Origin: Cyclobacterium salsum
GTDB taxonomy: Bacteria > Bacteroidota > Bacteroidia > Cytophagales > Cyclobacteriaceae
NCBI RefSeq assembly: GCF_010119245.1
Contig: NZ_WNKG01000011.1
Span: 62,001-126,000 of the forward strand
Direction: 5' to 3'
Length of the DNA stretch: 64,000 bases
Shown in pieces: positions 54,005 through 63,160 of this stretch. Each line of letters starts with the position of its first letter. The stretch's first letter is position 1. A program made the translations under genes and the position numbers. Below the pieces are notes generated by a model. That model was not told the DNA's origin. It saw nothing but the letters and a program-made list of their open reading frames with translations, and did no database searches.

Positions 54005-56380
54005 CTATTTCTCGTTGGACCAATTCTTTTTCAAATTGGGGAGGCTACTACTGGGAACATGCAGTTCCGTCCTTCGGTTTTGCCGGTGCATCTCTTCGGT
54101 GCAAGGAACCTCATCACAGTCGTTCACGGGTTTGGTCTTTCCGAAAAACTCATACACCAGCCGGTCGGAAGCAATCCCTTTCCCTTCCAGGTAATTCTTT
54201 ACCACCAATGCCCTCCTTTTGGACAACTCCTCGTTATAGGATGCCGAGCCTCTGGAATCCGTATGCCCGGTGATGGCAAGACGACGCTGTACCATGTTTC
54301 GTAACATCAGCGCTACCCTTTCCAAGGCCATCTTGTCTGCCAGCGTAAGGTCCGCCTCATCAAATCCAAAATAAATGGTGGGCAATTCGGCAGGCAATTG
54401 CATATTGCTGGCATCACATAAATCCAGCTCCTGCAACTCCAGCGGTACCTGATAGGATTTTCCCACTTCTGGAAAGGCCAATAACAATAACTCTGTCCTT
54501 CGGTTGAGCTGATGACGATCCTCTGTGCAGGGAACTCCCTCTCCGCAATCCGCCGTCAATTCCGTTTCCCCAAGCCACTCCGCCTCTATCCTGGAACTGG
54601 CGATTCCATATTGTCCCAGATACTCCCGCACCGCATCAGCTCTTTTTTCACTTAACTTCTCATTGTATTCGTCACTGGCTCTCTCATCCGTGTGGGAACG
54701 AACCACAATATTTAGAAACGAATAGGTGCGTAACAATTCCGCTACCCGATCTAAAGCACTTTCAGCATCTTTCCTAATAGCAGATTCGTCCAGATTATAG
54801 TAAACCAAATCAACATGTACAGCTGTTTTATAGGGAATTTTGATCAGTTGGTAGGATTTCTCCAAGGTTCCGCTTGTCAACCCTTTACTGGAAATCGTCA
54901 GATCCTGAACTGCAAAATAACCGGCCTTTGAAATTTGGATCTGCTGATCTTCCTCCGGACTGATTTTTGCCTGAAATAGTCCTTCCCCTTGCTTTTCCAT
55001 AGGTACATTGGCTTTATCCGCCCCTTCAGCCAAATTCACCTCTATCGGACCTGGTACGGCCGCGCCATCACAGGCAATCACCCTGGCCAGAAAATCTAGT
55101 TCCAATGTTTCCAGCTCAAATATATCATCCCAACCTGAGCTTTGGAGACGATTGGAGGAAATCAGTACCTTGTCGTCATTGGTCTCGAAAAAGCCAAAGT
55201 CATCCTGGGAAGAATTGAATGGCAAACCCATGTTTTTTACTCCCAAAAATTCATCCCCCTTGAAATCGGAAACAAAAAGATCCAGGCCACCCATTCCCAC
55301 GTGTCCGTCGGATGCGAAATACAGCCTCCCATCGTGTATGAAAGGATCGATTTCGTTTCCAGGACTGTTGATCAGTGGGCCTAAATTTACCGGAGTTTGG
55401 AATTCAAAATCCGTGTTGTAATCCATATAATACAGATCGTAACCTCCTTGGCCTCCCGGCATGTTGGAAGAAAAGTACAGGCGGTTTTGCTCCTCGTCTA
55501 CAAATGGACTCTTTATACCATACTCCAGCGGAGAATTCACCGACAAGCCTACAAAATCAAGTGGGTTTCCAGCCTCATCGAGCCGGCTGAAATAGATTTC
55601 GGATTGTACTTCGTAATTCTGCGGACGGCGTATATCCCGTGTCACGGCGTAAAAAAGCACCTCCTGCTCCTGAAGCGGAAAAGGATCGGTCGCATGGAAA
55701 ACATCCGGGACAGGGGGATCAAAGAGACTTATCTTGCCTTCCTCATCCACGGAATAGATATTCAAAAAATTTCTACCGGTCCAGTCCGAAGATTGGGTGT
55801 AATATTTATAGCTTTTGTCAATACGAACACTGCTTCGATTACGATTTTCGGCTTCCCCTCTATCCGAAGAGAAATAGGCCCTTCCCTGAGCACCTTTTAC
55901 CCATCCAAACTCAGTATTTGAACTATTGATGCCCTCCAGCTTTTTCACGCCGGTATTTCCCCCGACAGCATACCAGTGTTGCAGGGAATCCAGGTGCAGG
56001 TTAGCAATGGCTTCGTGTTCTCTGGTTTCCATTGTATCCAGTGCGGCAAAGACCACCACTTGCTGCCCAGCCTGATTTGCAGCCGCAATATATGCCAACA
56101 ATTCTTCCTGCCCTGCCGCCTGATAGGCCACGGCATTTTTCCACCAGTCATAGGCTTTTTGGTAATCTCTCAAATGGCCATAGGCCTGTGCGGCACCCTT
56201 TGCCGCCTGAAAGGAGGGAGCTTTTGAATAGGCGTCGACATAACCCTGTCCTGCCTCAAAATAATTTTCTTCCGCAGCCTTTTTGTCAGCATATCTTAGA
56301 AGTCCCTGCTGGGCCTGAACATGCAGGCCTAGCATTCCAAGGAAAATAGCGGGTATTAGATAGGTAAAAATCTTTTTCAT
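54005..56380 (-). CDS. OmpA-family protein with PD40/WD40-like repeats and two OmpA domains
   Basis: The protein anchors outer-membrane structures to peptidoglycan. It has a Sec signal (MKKIFTYLIPAIFLGMLGLHVQAQ), TPR-like helices to about residue 110, and beta-propeller-like PD40 repeats at about 165-430 (RLYFSSNMPGGQGGYDLYYM, RLYFASDGHVGMGGLDLFVSD). Two tandem OmpA domains follow. Each keeps the Asp and Arg needed to bind diaminopimelate: HTDERASDEYNEKLSEKRA and HTDSRGSASYNEELSKRRA, and each has a Cys pair before an LNRRTE/QNRRTE end. One OmpA domain is usual in such proteins. The ATG at 56380 lies 2 nt after the PorP/SprF stop; an in-frame upstream ATG (56392) lies inside that gene. Confidence 0.92.
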   Translation of the reverse strand: MKKIFTYLIPAIFLGMLGLHVQAQQGLLRYADKKAAEENYFEAGQGYVDAYSKAPSFQAAKGAAQAYGHLRDYQKAYDWWKNAVAYQAAGQEELLAYIAAANQAGQQVVVFAALDTMETREHEAIANLHLDSLQHWYAVGGNTGVKKLEGINSSNTEFGWVKGAQGRAYFSSDRGEAENRNRSSVRIDKSYKYYTQSSDWTGRNFLNIYSVDEEGKISLFDPPVPDVFHATDPFPLQEQEVLFYAVTRDIRRPQNYEVQSEIYFSRLDEAGNPLDFVGLSVNSPLEYGIKSPFVDEEQNRLYFSSNMPGGQGGYDLYYMDYNTDFEFQTPVNLGPLINSPGNEIDPFIHDGRLYFASDGHVGMGGLDLFVSDFKGDEFLGVKNMGLPFNSSQDDFGFFETNDDKVLISSNRLQSSGWDDIFELETLELDFLARVIACDGAAVPGPIEVNLAEGADKANVPMEKQGEGLFQAKISPEEDQQIQISKAGYFAVQDLTISSKGLTSGTLEKSYQLIKIPYKTAVHVDLVYYNLDESAIRKDAESALDRVAELLRTYSFLNIVVRSHTDERASDEYNEKLSEKRADAVREYLGQYGIASSRIEAEWLGETELTADCGEGVPCTEDRHQLNRRTELLLLAFPEVGKSYQVPLELQELDLCDASNMQLPAELPTIYFGFDEADLTLADKMALERVALMLRNMVQRRLAITGHTDSRGSASYNEELSKRRALVVKNYLEGKGIASDRLVYEFFGKTKPVNDCDEVPCTEEMHRQNRRTELHVPSSSLPNLKKNWSNEK

Positions 56381-56382
56381 AT

Positions 56383-57357
56383 TTAAAACCATCTTGGGTT
56401 GTTCATTGTCACTTTTCTTGGGGAAATATAGTACCCTACTGAAAATTCATGGGAGTTATTTCGTAACCCACTAAGAGCATTCGTTTGTATATCGTACGCA
56501 TAACCTACTCTCAAATTTTCAGTGGCAAACAATTCCAAAATTAAGGCCACGGCGTTTCGCGCAGACAATCCACTAGGCAACTCATCCTGACCCAATTTGA
56601 CATTGGTTCGGTAGGAGGCTCCTGCCCAAATTCTGTCCATAAATAAAAACATACCATTCAAATCCACGTTGGTAGGCCCCTTGCCCCCATGCCTGACCAG
56701 AAAGGAGGGTTTGAATTGTACCTCCGCCGAAAGCGGTAGCAGGCCTCCGGCCGTCAGGTAATAGTGCACGTTATGGTAGGCCAGGGCAACTGCTTCGTTT
56801 TCCAAGACGTTTTTACCGATCAGGTTGTAGGCACTAAAGCCCGCATAAAATCCGGGATTATGGTAAAAGATACCCGCATTTAGGTTCGGAGTGAACACAT
56901 TGATTCTACCCTCCGGTAGTTCCGAATCGTCAAAATCGTTCGGGTCGAAGAGGGAGCCTTCAATAGCATATTCAGAAACGCCTCCACTGATACCAAATCC
57001 TAAGAAAGATGCCTCTCCCGTCTGTATCCGGTAGGCATAGGTCAACAAAGCGGCATTGGTCTTTGCCGGTCCGAGTTGGTCGGATAAAATACTCGCTCCA
57101 AACCCCATCAGCCCCTCGTTGGCACTCAGGTCCGCTGTCACCGTGAACGTGGTAGGTGCTCCCGGCAAACCAGCCCACTGGTTCCGGTACGAGGATTGGA
57201 TATAATGTTCCCCCTTGTACCCTGCATAAGCTGGATTGACATGCAGGCCGTTAAACATGTACTGACTAAATTGGGGCAGCTGCTGCCCGTTTGCCTGGCC
57301 AACGGTCAAGATCAGCAACAATGCCAGGTACCCATAAACGCTAAAAATATTTTTCAT
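56383..57357 (-). CDS. PorP/SprF-family type IX secretion-associated outer-membrane protein
   Basis: The 324-residue protein has a Sec signal (MKNIFSVYGYLALLLILTVGQANGQ) and the family start QLPQFSQYMFNGLHVNPAYAGYKGEHYIQSSYRNQWAGLPGAP. A 14-strand barrel is predicted from the pattern, ending in NSHEFSVGYYI. In Flavobacterium johnsoniae, SprF is needed for export and attachment of the adhesin SprB, and PorP/SprF proteins pair with type-B sorting-domain proteins. Here it follows such a protein directly. The upstream GTG at 57387 gives a non-signal N-terminus, so the ATG at 57357 is preferred; a GGGAGGG run precedes it. Confidence 0.92.
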   Translation of the reverse strand: MKNIFSVYGYLALLLILTVGQANGQQLPQFSQYMFNGLHVNPAYAGYKGEHYIQSSYRNQWAGLPGAPTTFTVTADLSANEGLMGFGASILSDQLGPAKTNAALLTYAYRIQTGEASFLGFGISGGVSEYAIEGSLFDPNDFDDSELPEGRINVFTPNLNAGIFYHNPGFYAGFSAYNLIGKNVLENEAVALAYHNVHYYLTAGGLLPLSAEVQFKPSFLVRHGGKGPTNVDLNGMFLFMDRIWAGASYRTNVKLGQDELPSGLSARNAVALILELFATENLRVGYAYDIQTNALSGLRNNSHEFSVGYYISPRKVTMNNPRWF

Positions 57358-57394
57358 CGAATTAAATTTAAACCCTCCCTTGTTCACAACTTCT

Positions 57395-60307
57395 CTATTT
57401 CACTACCTGTACCCAACCTTTGTAGGTTTGGCTTTCCCCCTGACTATCGGTAATCACCAATACATAAAAATAGGATCCGGCATTAAGCCCGGCTGCAGCC
57501 CAATCGTTTTGGTAATCCTCTGAAGCAAATACATGGTCGCCATTTCTATTCAATACAGTCAGGGAGCTTTGGGCAAAGCGCTCGACTCCACGGATTTCAA
57601 ATCGGTCGTTTTTACCATCCGGATTCCCCGGTGTGATCACATTTGGAATGAAGAATGGATTGACCTGATTGGTGTCACTATCCTCCTGAACCGGAGAAAT
57701 GTTTTCCTGATCTTCAGGAACCTGTACCCGGATGGTATTCGTGATAGTTCCGGTTTGAGTTGCCTGAACCTGAATCCTGAAAACCAACTCCTCACCCGCC
57801 CCAAGACTTGGAATAGTCCAGCTGAGCGTATTCCCGGATACATTCACTTCCGCCTCACCGGAAAAACCCAGGTAAACCAATCCTTCGGGCAGTTGATCCT
57901 CAAGGAATATGTCTTCTCCCGGACCGGTACCGTTATTACTTACCCGGATTTCGTATTCAAACTCGTTTCCTTCATACAAATCAATACCAAAAGAGGTCTT
58001 TTCTATGCGGATATCAACGGGTCTGGCCAATACCGTGACCGGCACCGCCTGCACCAAATCAGTGTAATCCCCCATACTAATGTTCGCAATATTTACCTGC
58101 TGGCCTAGCCCAACACCCATCGCTTCGATCACAATCCGGACTTCAGTGCCTGCAGGTATTGTTTCAATAACCCACTCGCTTCCATCCGTCGGCTCCGGAT
58201 CGGAGGAAAGCAGCATCAGCCCATCCGGTAGGACTTCTTCCACCAGCACATTTTCCAGGTCAAATTCCGAATTATTGGTAAGTGAAAGGGTATAAATTAC
58301 CATTCCTCCGATGGGTAAATCTGTCAGATTAGGCGATTTGGATACCTCCAGCACGATCGGTCTGACGATAATGCTCACCAGGGCCTGATCACAAAATTGC
58401 CTGTCCGTATTTTCGCATATTTCATACCTGAAGCTATCGGTTCCGGAAAAATTAGCCGTTGGCGTGTAGGTAAACGTCCCATCTCCATTCGGCACAAAGG
58501 TCCCGTCTACCGGTGCGTCGATAATTTCCAATGTTTCCACCTGCAGCTCTCCGGTATTGATAAAATCATTTGCCAGTACATCTAAGCTGATTTCTTGGTT
58601 TTGGTTGGTGGTATATTCATCATCATTTGCCTCCAATTGGATATCAAGTAAGGAAAACCGGATAAACGCCTGATCCCGGTTTCCGGGGTTGATGTCTTCC
58701 TGCATTTCATATTGCAATTCATAATCACCATTGGGAAGGCCAACGGGAAGTTCCAATTCCCCGGTAGGCGAAAGGGTCACTCCGGACAAGCCGTCTGCAT
58801 CCAGCAAGGTGACACGTACCCGATCCTCAGGCACTGCTTCCCCATTCAGGAGGTCATTGTCCAGCACGTTTCCGATCAGTCCACCACGGTTTAGATTTAC
58901 ATTACCGTATTCATCATCTACCGCCGTCAGCAGGGTTGGTGCCACGGTAACCGCCACGGTTGCCTGATCGCATTTACCCGGATCTGCTGCGTCACAAATC
59001 TGGTAAACCAGGAGGTAATCTCCTGAGGAAATTCCCTCCGAAATATCAATAGATCCATCGGCTGTAAGGCTAATAAACCCGCCTGAATCATTACTTATTT
59101 CACTTAGGTTGACATTTTCAATAAGGGCTGGCAAGCCGTTTAGCATGTCGTTACCCAGCACATTTACAATACTATCCCTGGCAAAACTATCCGGTACTTC
59201 CACGGAATCATCAAAAGCCTCCGGCTTGTATTCAATTACTTCAATCCTGACCTCTGCCTGATCGGAATCCTGTCCCGCAGAAATTTCATAGGTCAGCGTA
59301 TAAACCCCCGGAGGGGTATTGGGAGGTACATCCACCGATCCGTCGGGATTTAACACTGCTGTGCCCGCCGGAAAATCCTCCAGAATCGTTAATTGGATAT
59401 CTATAGGATTAAGGGGGGCTCCATTTAGTTCGTCATTGTCAAAGATATTCAGCACCGCTTCTCCGCCAAGTTCACTGTTTACGCGCTCGGCCAGGTCAGG
59501 GGTAGCGGAAATGGCATTTACGAAGAAAACCAATTTGCCGTCAGGTTCATTTACGGCAATGATTCGAATACCAAATATCGGCTCGTCCGATTCAAAAAGG
59601 GATGGAGAGAACAGCACCATTTCCTGTGATTGATCCGGCACATTGCTCACATGATGGATACCCGTCTTCCATTGGTAGCCTCTGACTTCAATGGTATTTG
59701 CTCCTTCAATCGGTTCCCCATTCCTACCCAGAGCAATAAAATCGGTCGGCGAATTCCCATCCCGTTCGGTGTATAGCAGGAAACCGGATGTCACTACCGG
59801 ATCGGAGTAAATCAGGTCAACAAAGGGATCCCCTCTGGGAATGGAAGGCTGTGCATTAATATCCCAATAGGAGCGGATGTCAGGTGTCGAAACGACCGCT
59901 TCCAGGTTGCTGAAAAATTCCTGGTCTCTGTGAGAGATAATGGTGTTGTCCGATCGGACAATCTGTATGGCAGTGGGTCGGATTTCGTTACTCCCGATAG
60001 CTGGATTGGGGTTCGCCACAGAAGGATTTCGGGTGGTCGCATAAATCGTCTTGCCCCCTTCTATTTGAATTCCACTGACGATCACCGGAACATTTTCCGG
60101 ACTGGGGTTCTGGTTTCCCTCAGCTTCCGTTTGAATCAGCTCCTGCCCCTCTACGAGGTAGGTGACCCGTTCCATCGGAATAAAATTTTCAGTTTCCGTG
60201 ACCGTCACTACCTGAGCGAAAACGGCCGTAGTTGCCTGAAACATAAACAAAAACATGAGTGCCGGAATGAGGCCACTTCGTTTAAAAAGTATATGCGAGG
60301 TAGGCAT
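57395..60307 (-). CDS. Large secreted repeat protein with gliding-motility-type C-terminal sorting domain (T9SS type B)
   Basis: This 970-residue protein has a Sec signal (LIPALMFLFMFQATTAVFAQ), an N-terminal part of unknown fold to about 290, and at least four Ig-like/cadherin-type repeats each carrying a N-D-x-L-N-G type motif (IFDNDELNGAP, VLGNDMLNGLP, VLDNDLLNGEA, VLANDFINTGE). Two DUF11-type repeats follow (LTDLPIGGMVIYTLSLTNNSEFDLENVLVEE-type and GIDLYEGNEFEYEIRVSNNGTGPGEDIFLED-type). The end, PFFIPNVITPGNPDGKNDRFEIRGVERFAQSSLTVLNRNGD-type, is the CHU_C/type-B sorting domain. It is likely a cell-surface adhesin. It is the first gene of the operon with PorP/SprF and the OmpA protein. Confidence 0.9.
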   Translation of the reverse strand: MPTSHILFKRSGLIPALMFLFMFQATTAVFAQVVTVTETENFIPMERVTYLVEGQELIQTEAEGNQNPSPENVPVIVSGIQIEGGKTIYATTRNPSVANPNPAIGSNEIRPTAIQIVRSDNTIISHRDQEFFSNLEAVVSTPDIRSYWDINAQPSIPRGDPFVDLIYSDPVVTSGFLLYTERDGNSPTDFIALGRNGEPIEGANTIEVRGYQWKTGIHHVSNVPDQSQEMVLFSPSLFESDEPIFGIRIIAVNEPDGKLVFFVNAISATPDLAERVNSELGGEAVLNIFDNDELNGAPLNPIDIQLTILEDFPAGTAVLNPDGSVDVPPNTPPGVYTLTYEISAGQDSDQAEVRIEVIEYKPEAFDDSVEVPDSFARDSIVNVLGNDMLNGLPALIENVNLSEISNDSGGFISLTADGSIDISEGISSGDYLLVYQICDAADPGKCDQATVAVTVAPTLLTAVDDEYGNVNLNRGGLIGNVLDNDLLNGEAVPEDRVRVTLLDADGLSGVTLSPTGELELPVGLPNGDYELQYEMQEDINPGNRDQAFIRFSLLDIQLEANDDEYTTNQNQEISLDVLANDFINTGELQVETLEIIDAPVDGTFVPNGDGTFTYTPTANFSGTDSFRYEICENTDRQFCDQALVSIIVRPIVLEVSKSPNLTDLPIGGMVIYTLSLTNNSEFDLENVLVEEVLPDGLMLLSSDPEPTDGSEWVIETIPAGTEVRIVIEAMGVGLGQQVNIANISMGDYTDLVQAVPVTVLARPVDIRIEKTSFGIDLYEGNEFEYEIRVSNNGTGPGEDIFLEDQLPEGLVYLGFSGEAEVNVSGNTLSWTIPSLGAGEELVFRIQVQATQTGTITNTIRVQVPEDQENISPVQEDSDTNQVNPFFIPNVITPGNPDGKNDRFEIRGVERFAQSSLTVLNRNGDHVFASEDYQNDWAAAGLNAGSYFYVLVITDSQGESQTYKGWVQVVK

Positions 60308-60463
60308 ATTTTGTAGTATTAAATTTCCCATAATTCCATTCTATTAAAAACCATCCATCTACCCATCGTAAAAAACAACCTAAACAAAGTACTGCTAAAG
60401 TAGCGATTTCTTACTAAATCCAAAACAGATAACCACTTTATCCATTCGTGTCGATCCCGCCAA

Positions 60464-60498
60464 TTAAAACTCAGGTAGCCCTTCGGCTACCTGAGTTT
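60464..60498 (-). terminator. Intrinsic terminator after the LruC gene
   Basis: AAACTCAGGTAGCC (60467-60480) pairs perfectly with GGCTACCTGAGTTT (60485-60498) around a 4-nt CTTC loop, a very stable 14-bp stem. On the minus strand it ends in TTTT. It is 100 nt after the LruC stop. Confidence 0.8.
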
Positions 60499-60598
60499 CT
60501 CCATTTAAGATTCCTGCTGATGAGCTATCCCCAGAACAGCAGCATTCTATCTAAGACTAAGCTTTCAGGGCTGTTTTGTCAGTGACCAAAGCTCCCTG

Positions 60599-62149
60599 TT
60601 ACGGGATTCTATTAGATCCTCCACCTCTGACGATCGTGTCTCCGTGCATATTTGCGTTCAGCATTAACCTTTGGTTTCGGAATCCGCTATTATCCAGATA
60701 CCAATCCGGATAGGATTCTCCTCCGGAAACAACCCATTCAAAAAACCGGACGTATCCTTCGGTGATCGGAGCCTTGTTAATCATGTAAGGAATACTTACC
60801 GGCACGTTCATTCCCCAAGGCAATCCATTTTCTTTATTGCGGTAATAGCTATCCGCCCCGGCAATACTTCCATCTTCCTTTGTCCCAAAAATGGTTTGGT
60901 CTGCATGTCGGGTAGGCTTCATTCCGGGCAAGTGAACCTCTACCCCTCTTTTCTGATTGACAATTAGGAAAGGATTGAAATTATCCAGTCCCAGCTCATT
61001 CAATTTTGTCGCCCCCTCTTCGGTGCTTTTGCCTTCTTCTTTCAATGTGATCACAATCGTCTGCAGCTCCGGTCTTTGAAGCTTAAATTTCGGGTCGGTA
61101 TTGATACCCAAGGCACCGCCACCGGGATGGGTGAGGACAAGGGAAACTTTATCGAAAGGAATGATTGTGGCAAACTCATTGTCCAATTCCAATCCTTTTT
61201 CGTCTATTTTGTGGATACTTTCCGCACTGGATTTGGTTCCGATTACCTGCATCACTTTTTTCGGCGATAAACCGGCAAACTCGATCCCAAAACCATTGGT
61301 GAAACCTGCCCCTGCAGCCCTAGGCGACAGTTCAATTTTGATTTCTACGACATCTCCCTTAGCATCCGTGACCCGGTTTAAACGATAGTCCACGACCAGA
61401 TCATTGAAGTCATAATCCCCTCTGGCTGGCCATAAGTCTTCAAACATCAGGGTTCCGAACCCGGTAGCAGGTAAAAAATTGTCAAATGCCCGGTAGGGAT
61501 CTTCCGGATACGCATCTTCTTCATCTGCGATACCATCTTTATCTTTGTCGGCTATCTGGCTCTTTGGCAAACAACCCTCTGAAGGATCGGCAGCATAAGT
61601 GCCTGGAATGGCCAGATCATCGATTCCTATTCGGGCGCTTCCACCGGATCCAACCAGACTAAGGTAAATTTTCACCGTTTTTCCCTGGAGTGCATCAGGT
61701 ACTGAAACAGTCACTTCATGCACGTCAGTTTGGCGGTTTATAGGAGTCGGAAACTCAAATTCAGCTGTCTCAATGACATCACCTTCACCGGTAGACTCAT
61801 TCATTGGATCAAATGCTATGTACTGGATGATAATGCTTCTATTCCCACCGGCATTCCCGTCGAGACGGGTGTTAAAACTTATCTCGCCAGCCTCCATCAT
61901 CATCCAGGGAGATTTTAACCAGGTAGCCGTTCTTGACTCATCCGTGACCTGATTGCTTCGAAGACTGTAATCACCGGATATCAGGGTTTCTTTACTATCG
62001 CTTACTGTTATCGCTCCCATGGACCAGCAGGCAGCAAAATACCTATCCCGGTCACCCAGTTCGGCATCATTTTTCACCCAATTTTCCTGAGCTTGCAGGG
62101 AAAAGCTCATCATTCCCATTATATAGCTGAATACCAATACTTTTTTCAT
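60599..62149 (-). CDS. LruC-domain protein
   Basis: The protein has a Sec signal (MKKVLVFSYIMGMMSFSLQAQ), a jelly-roll-like N-terminal part (about 40-180), and then the LruC domain. Its hallmark is the calcium-binding-like DKDKDGIADEEDAYPEDPYRAFDNFLP and the following GFGTLMFEDLWPARGDYDFNDLVVDYR. The C-terminal half is the LruC/DUF4842 region, typical of surface or secreted Bacteroidota and Leptospira proteins of unknown role. Alternative ATG starts at 62155 and 62158 exist. The long frame starting at 62218 overlaps the stop of the small lipoprotein upstream (62215) by 4 nt, so coupling is possible. Confidence 0.88.
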   Translation of the reverse strand: MKKVLVFSYIMGMMSFSLQAQENWVKNDAELGDRDRYFAACWSMGAITVSDSKETLISGDYSLRSNQVTDESRTATWLKSPWMMMEAGEISFNTRLDGNAGGNRSIIIQYIAFDPMNESTGEGDVIETAEFEFPTPINRQTDVHEVTVSVPDALQGKTVKIYLSLVGSGGSARIGIDDLAIPGTYAADPSEGCLPKSQIADKDKDGIADEEDAYPEDPYRAFDNFLPATGFGTLMFEDLWPARGDYDFNDLVVDYRLNRVTDAKGDVVEIKIELSPRAAGAGFTNGFGIEFAGLSPKKVMQVIGTKSSAESIHKIDEKGLELDNEFATIIPFDKVSLVLTHPGGGALGINTDPKFKLQRPELQTIVITLKEEGKSTEEGATKLNELGLDNFNPFLIVNQKRGVEVHLPGMKPTRHADQTIFGTKEDGSIAGADSYYRNKENGLPWGMNVPVSIPYMINKAPITEGYVRFFEWVVSGGESYPDWYLDNSGFRNQRLMLNANMHGDTIVRGGGSNRIP

Positions 62150-62214
62150 GGTCATCATTGTTAAAAATTTAAAAATAATCGTTTCCTTATTGCTGTTTTT
62201 ATTACCGAAACTTC

Positions 62215-62649
62215 TCAAAGTTCCAGATCTTCTTCGCCTCGTTCCTCCACAAAATTAAACGCCACCTGGTATTGGCTGATCGCTTTCTTTTGTTCAATGG
62301 CACCGTACTTCATGGTCACTTCTGTTACATGTGCCGGCAAATCGAAGGTCATTTCAAAGTCCTCGTCCATGGCTTGAGCTCCGGCGAAAAATTCATCGCC
62401 ACTTCCTGTTTCCAAGGTTAACTTTCTGATGACATCCACATCTATAGCCAGTCCCTCGATTACGACGGTGATTTTTTCACTGGTTTTCCAGTCGAATGTG
62501 CCGGAAGCTTGCAAGGTTTCAATCGTTTCTACCTGACCACCAATAGGCCCTTCGGTAGGCTCATCCACACAGGAGGCGAAAAATAAAGTGGCAAATACCG
62601 CCAGAGCTCCCGCCATCATTTTAGAGTTGTTATTGCTGTTTTTCATCAT
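62215..62649 (-). CDS. Small lipoprotein upstream of the LruC gene
   Basis: The 144 residues begin with a lipoprotein signal ending in FFASC; the acidic residues after the cysteine (VDEPTEGP) may direct surface export. The mature part is a single beta-rich domain (FDWKTSEKITVVIEGLAIDVDVIRKLTLETGSG, EMTFDLPAHVTEVTMKYGAIEQ) resembling the short N-terminal beta-sandwich often seen in LruC partners. I know no named family. It is the first gene of the two-gene unit. Confidence 0.75.
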   Translation of the reverse strand: MMKNSNNNSKMMAGALAVFATLFFASCVDEPTEGPIGGQVETIETLQASGTFDWKTSEKITVVIEGLAIDVDVIRKLTLETGSGDEFFAGAQAMDEDFEMTFDLPAHVTEVTMKYGAIEQKKAISQYQVAFNFVEERGEEDLEL

Positions 62650-63160
62650 CTCTGTTGTTTAAAATTTCTCTATCCTACCGGATATGTTTATTGCTGTTTT
62701 TAATTGATGGATCTAAATTCGGCAATTATAAGCCCTCATTGGAATTTTTTCGATGAACCCGCCATACCAGGCGACAAAATGGTCCTTTGAAAGGTTTAAA
62801 TTTTCGTTATGAGTTGGTTTTCAGTTATAAAAGTAGAAATCAAAGTCCTGTCCAAAAAGAGTTAATGCATTTATTTAGTGATAATTAAGTACAAAATTTT
62901 TTTTATTATATAAAAACCAAATTTTTCTGTGTGTATTTTTTTATACTACCAATTTTGTCGATTATAAGCATCTATTTGCCATACCGGTAATCTCCTTGTG
63001 TATTAAAGGAATCCTCGCGCCTCTTCGCCGCCAACAGCTCTCCAACAAATACCGAAAAAACCGGCTATTTGGTTTGAATGCCATCCAATCGACACCCGCG
63101 ATTGAAATCAAAAAATCCTGAAATATGTGGTATATTCGGGTTTTAAAAGAAAAATGTAAA
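62650..63160. other. Intergenic region between the LruC unit and the sugar dehydrogenase gene
   Basis: 511 nt of divergent spacer with AT-rich parts around 62870-62970. It must hold promoters for both flanking units, but I see no exact TAnnTTTG match. A 14-mer (TTATTGCTGTTTTT) at 62688-62701 also occurs at 62630 and 62187. Confidence 0.4.

Noticed and set aside
53881-54273. 130-residue open frame on the plus strand
   Set aside because: It runs across the terminator at 53951 and into the opposite strand of the OmpA-family coding sequence, has no domain features and no promoter, so it is a chance frame.
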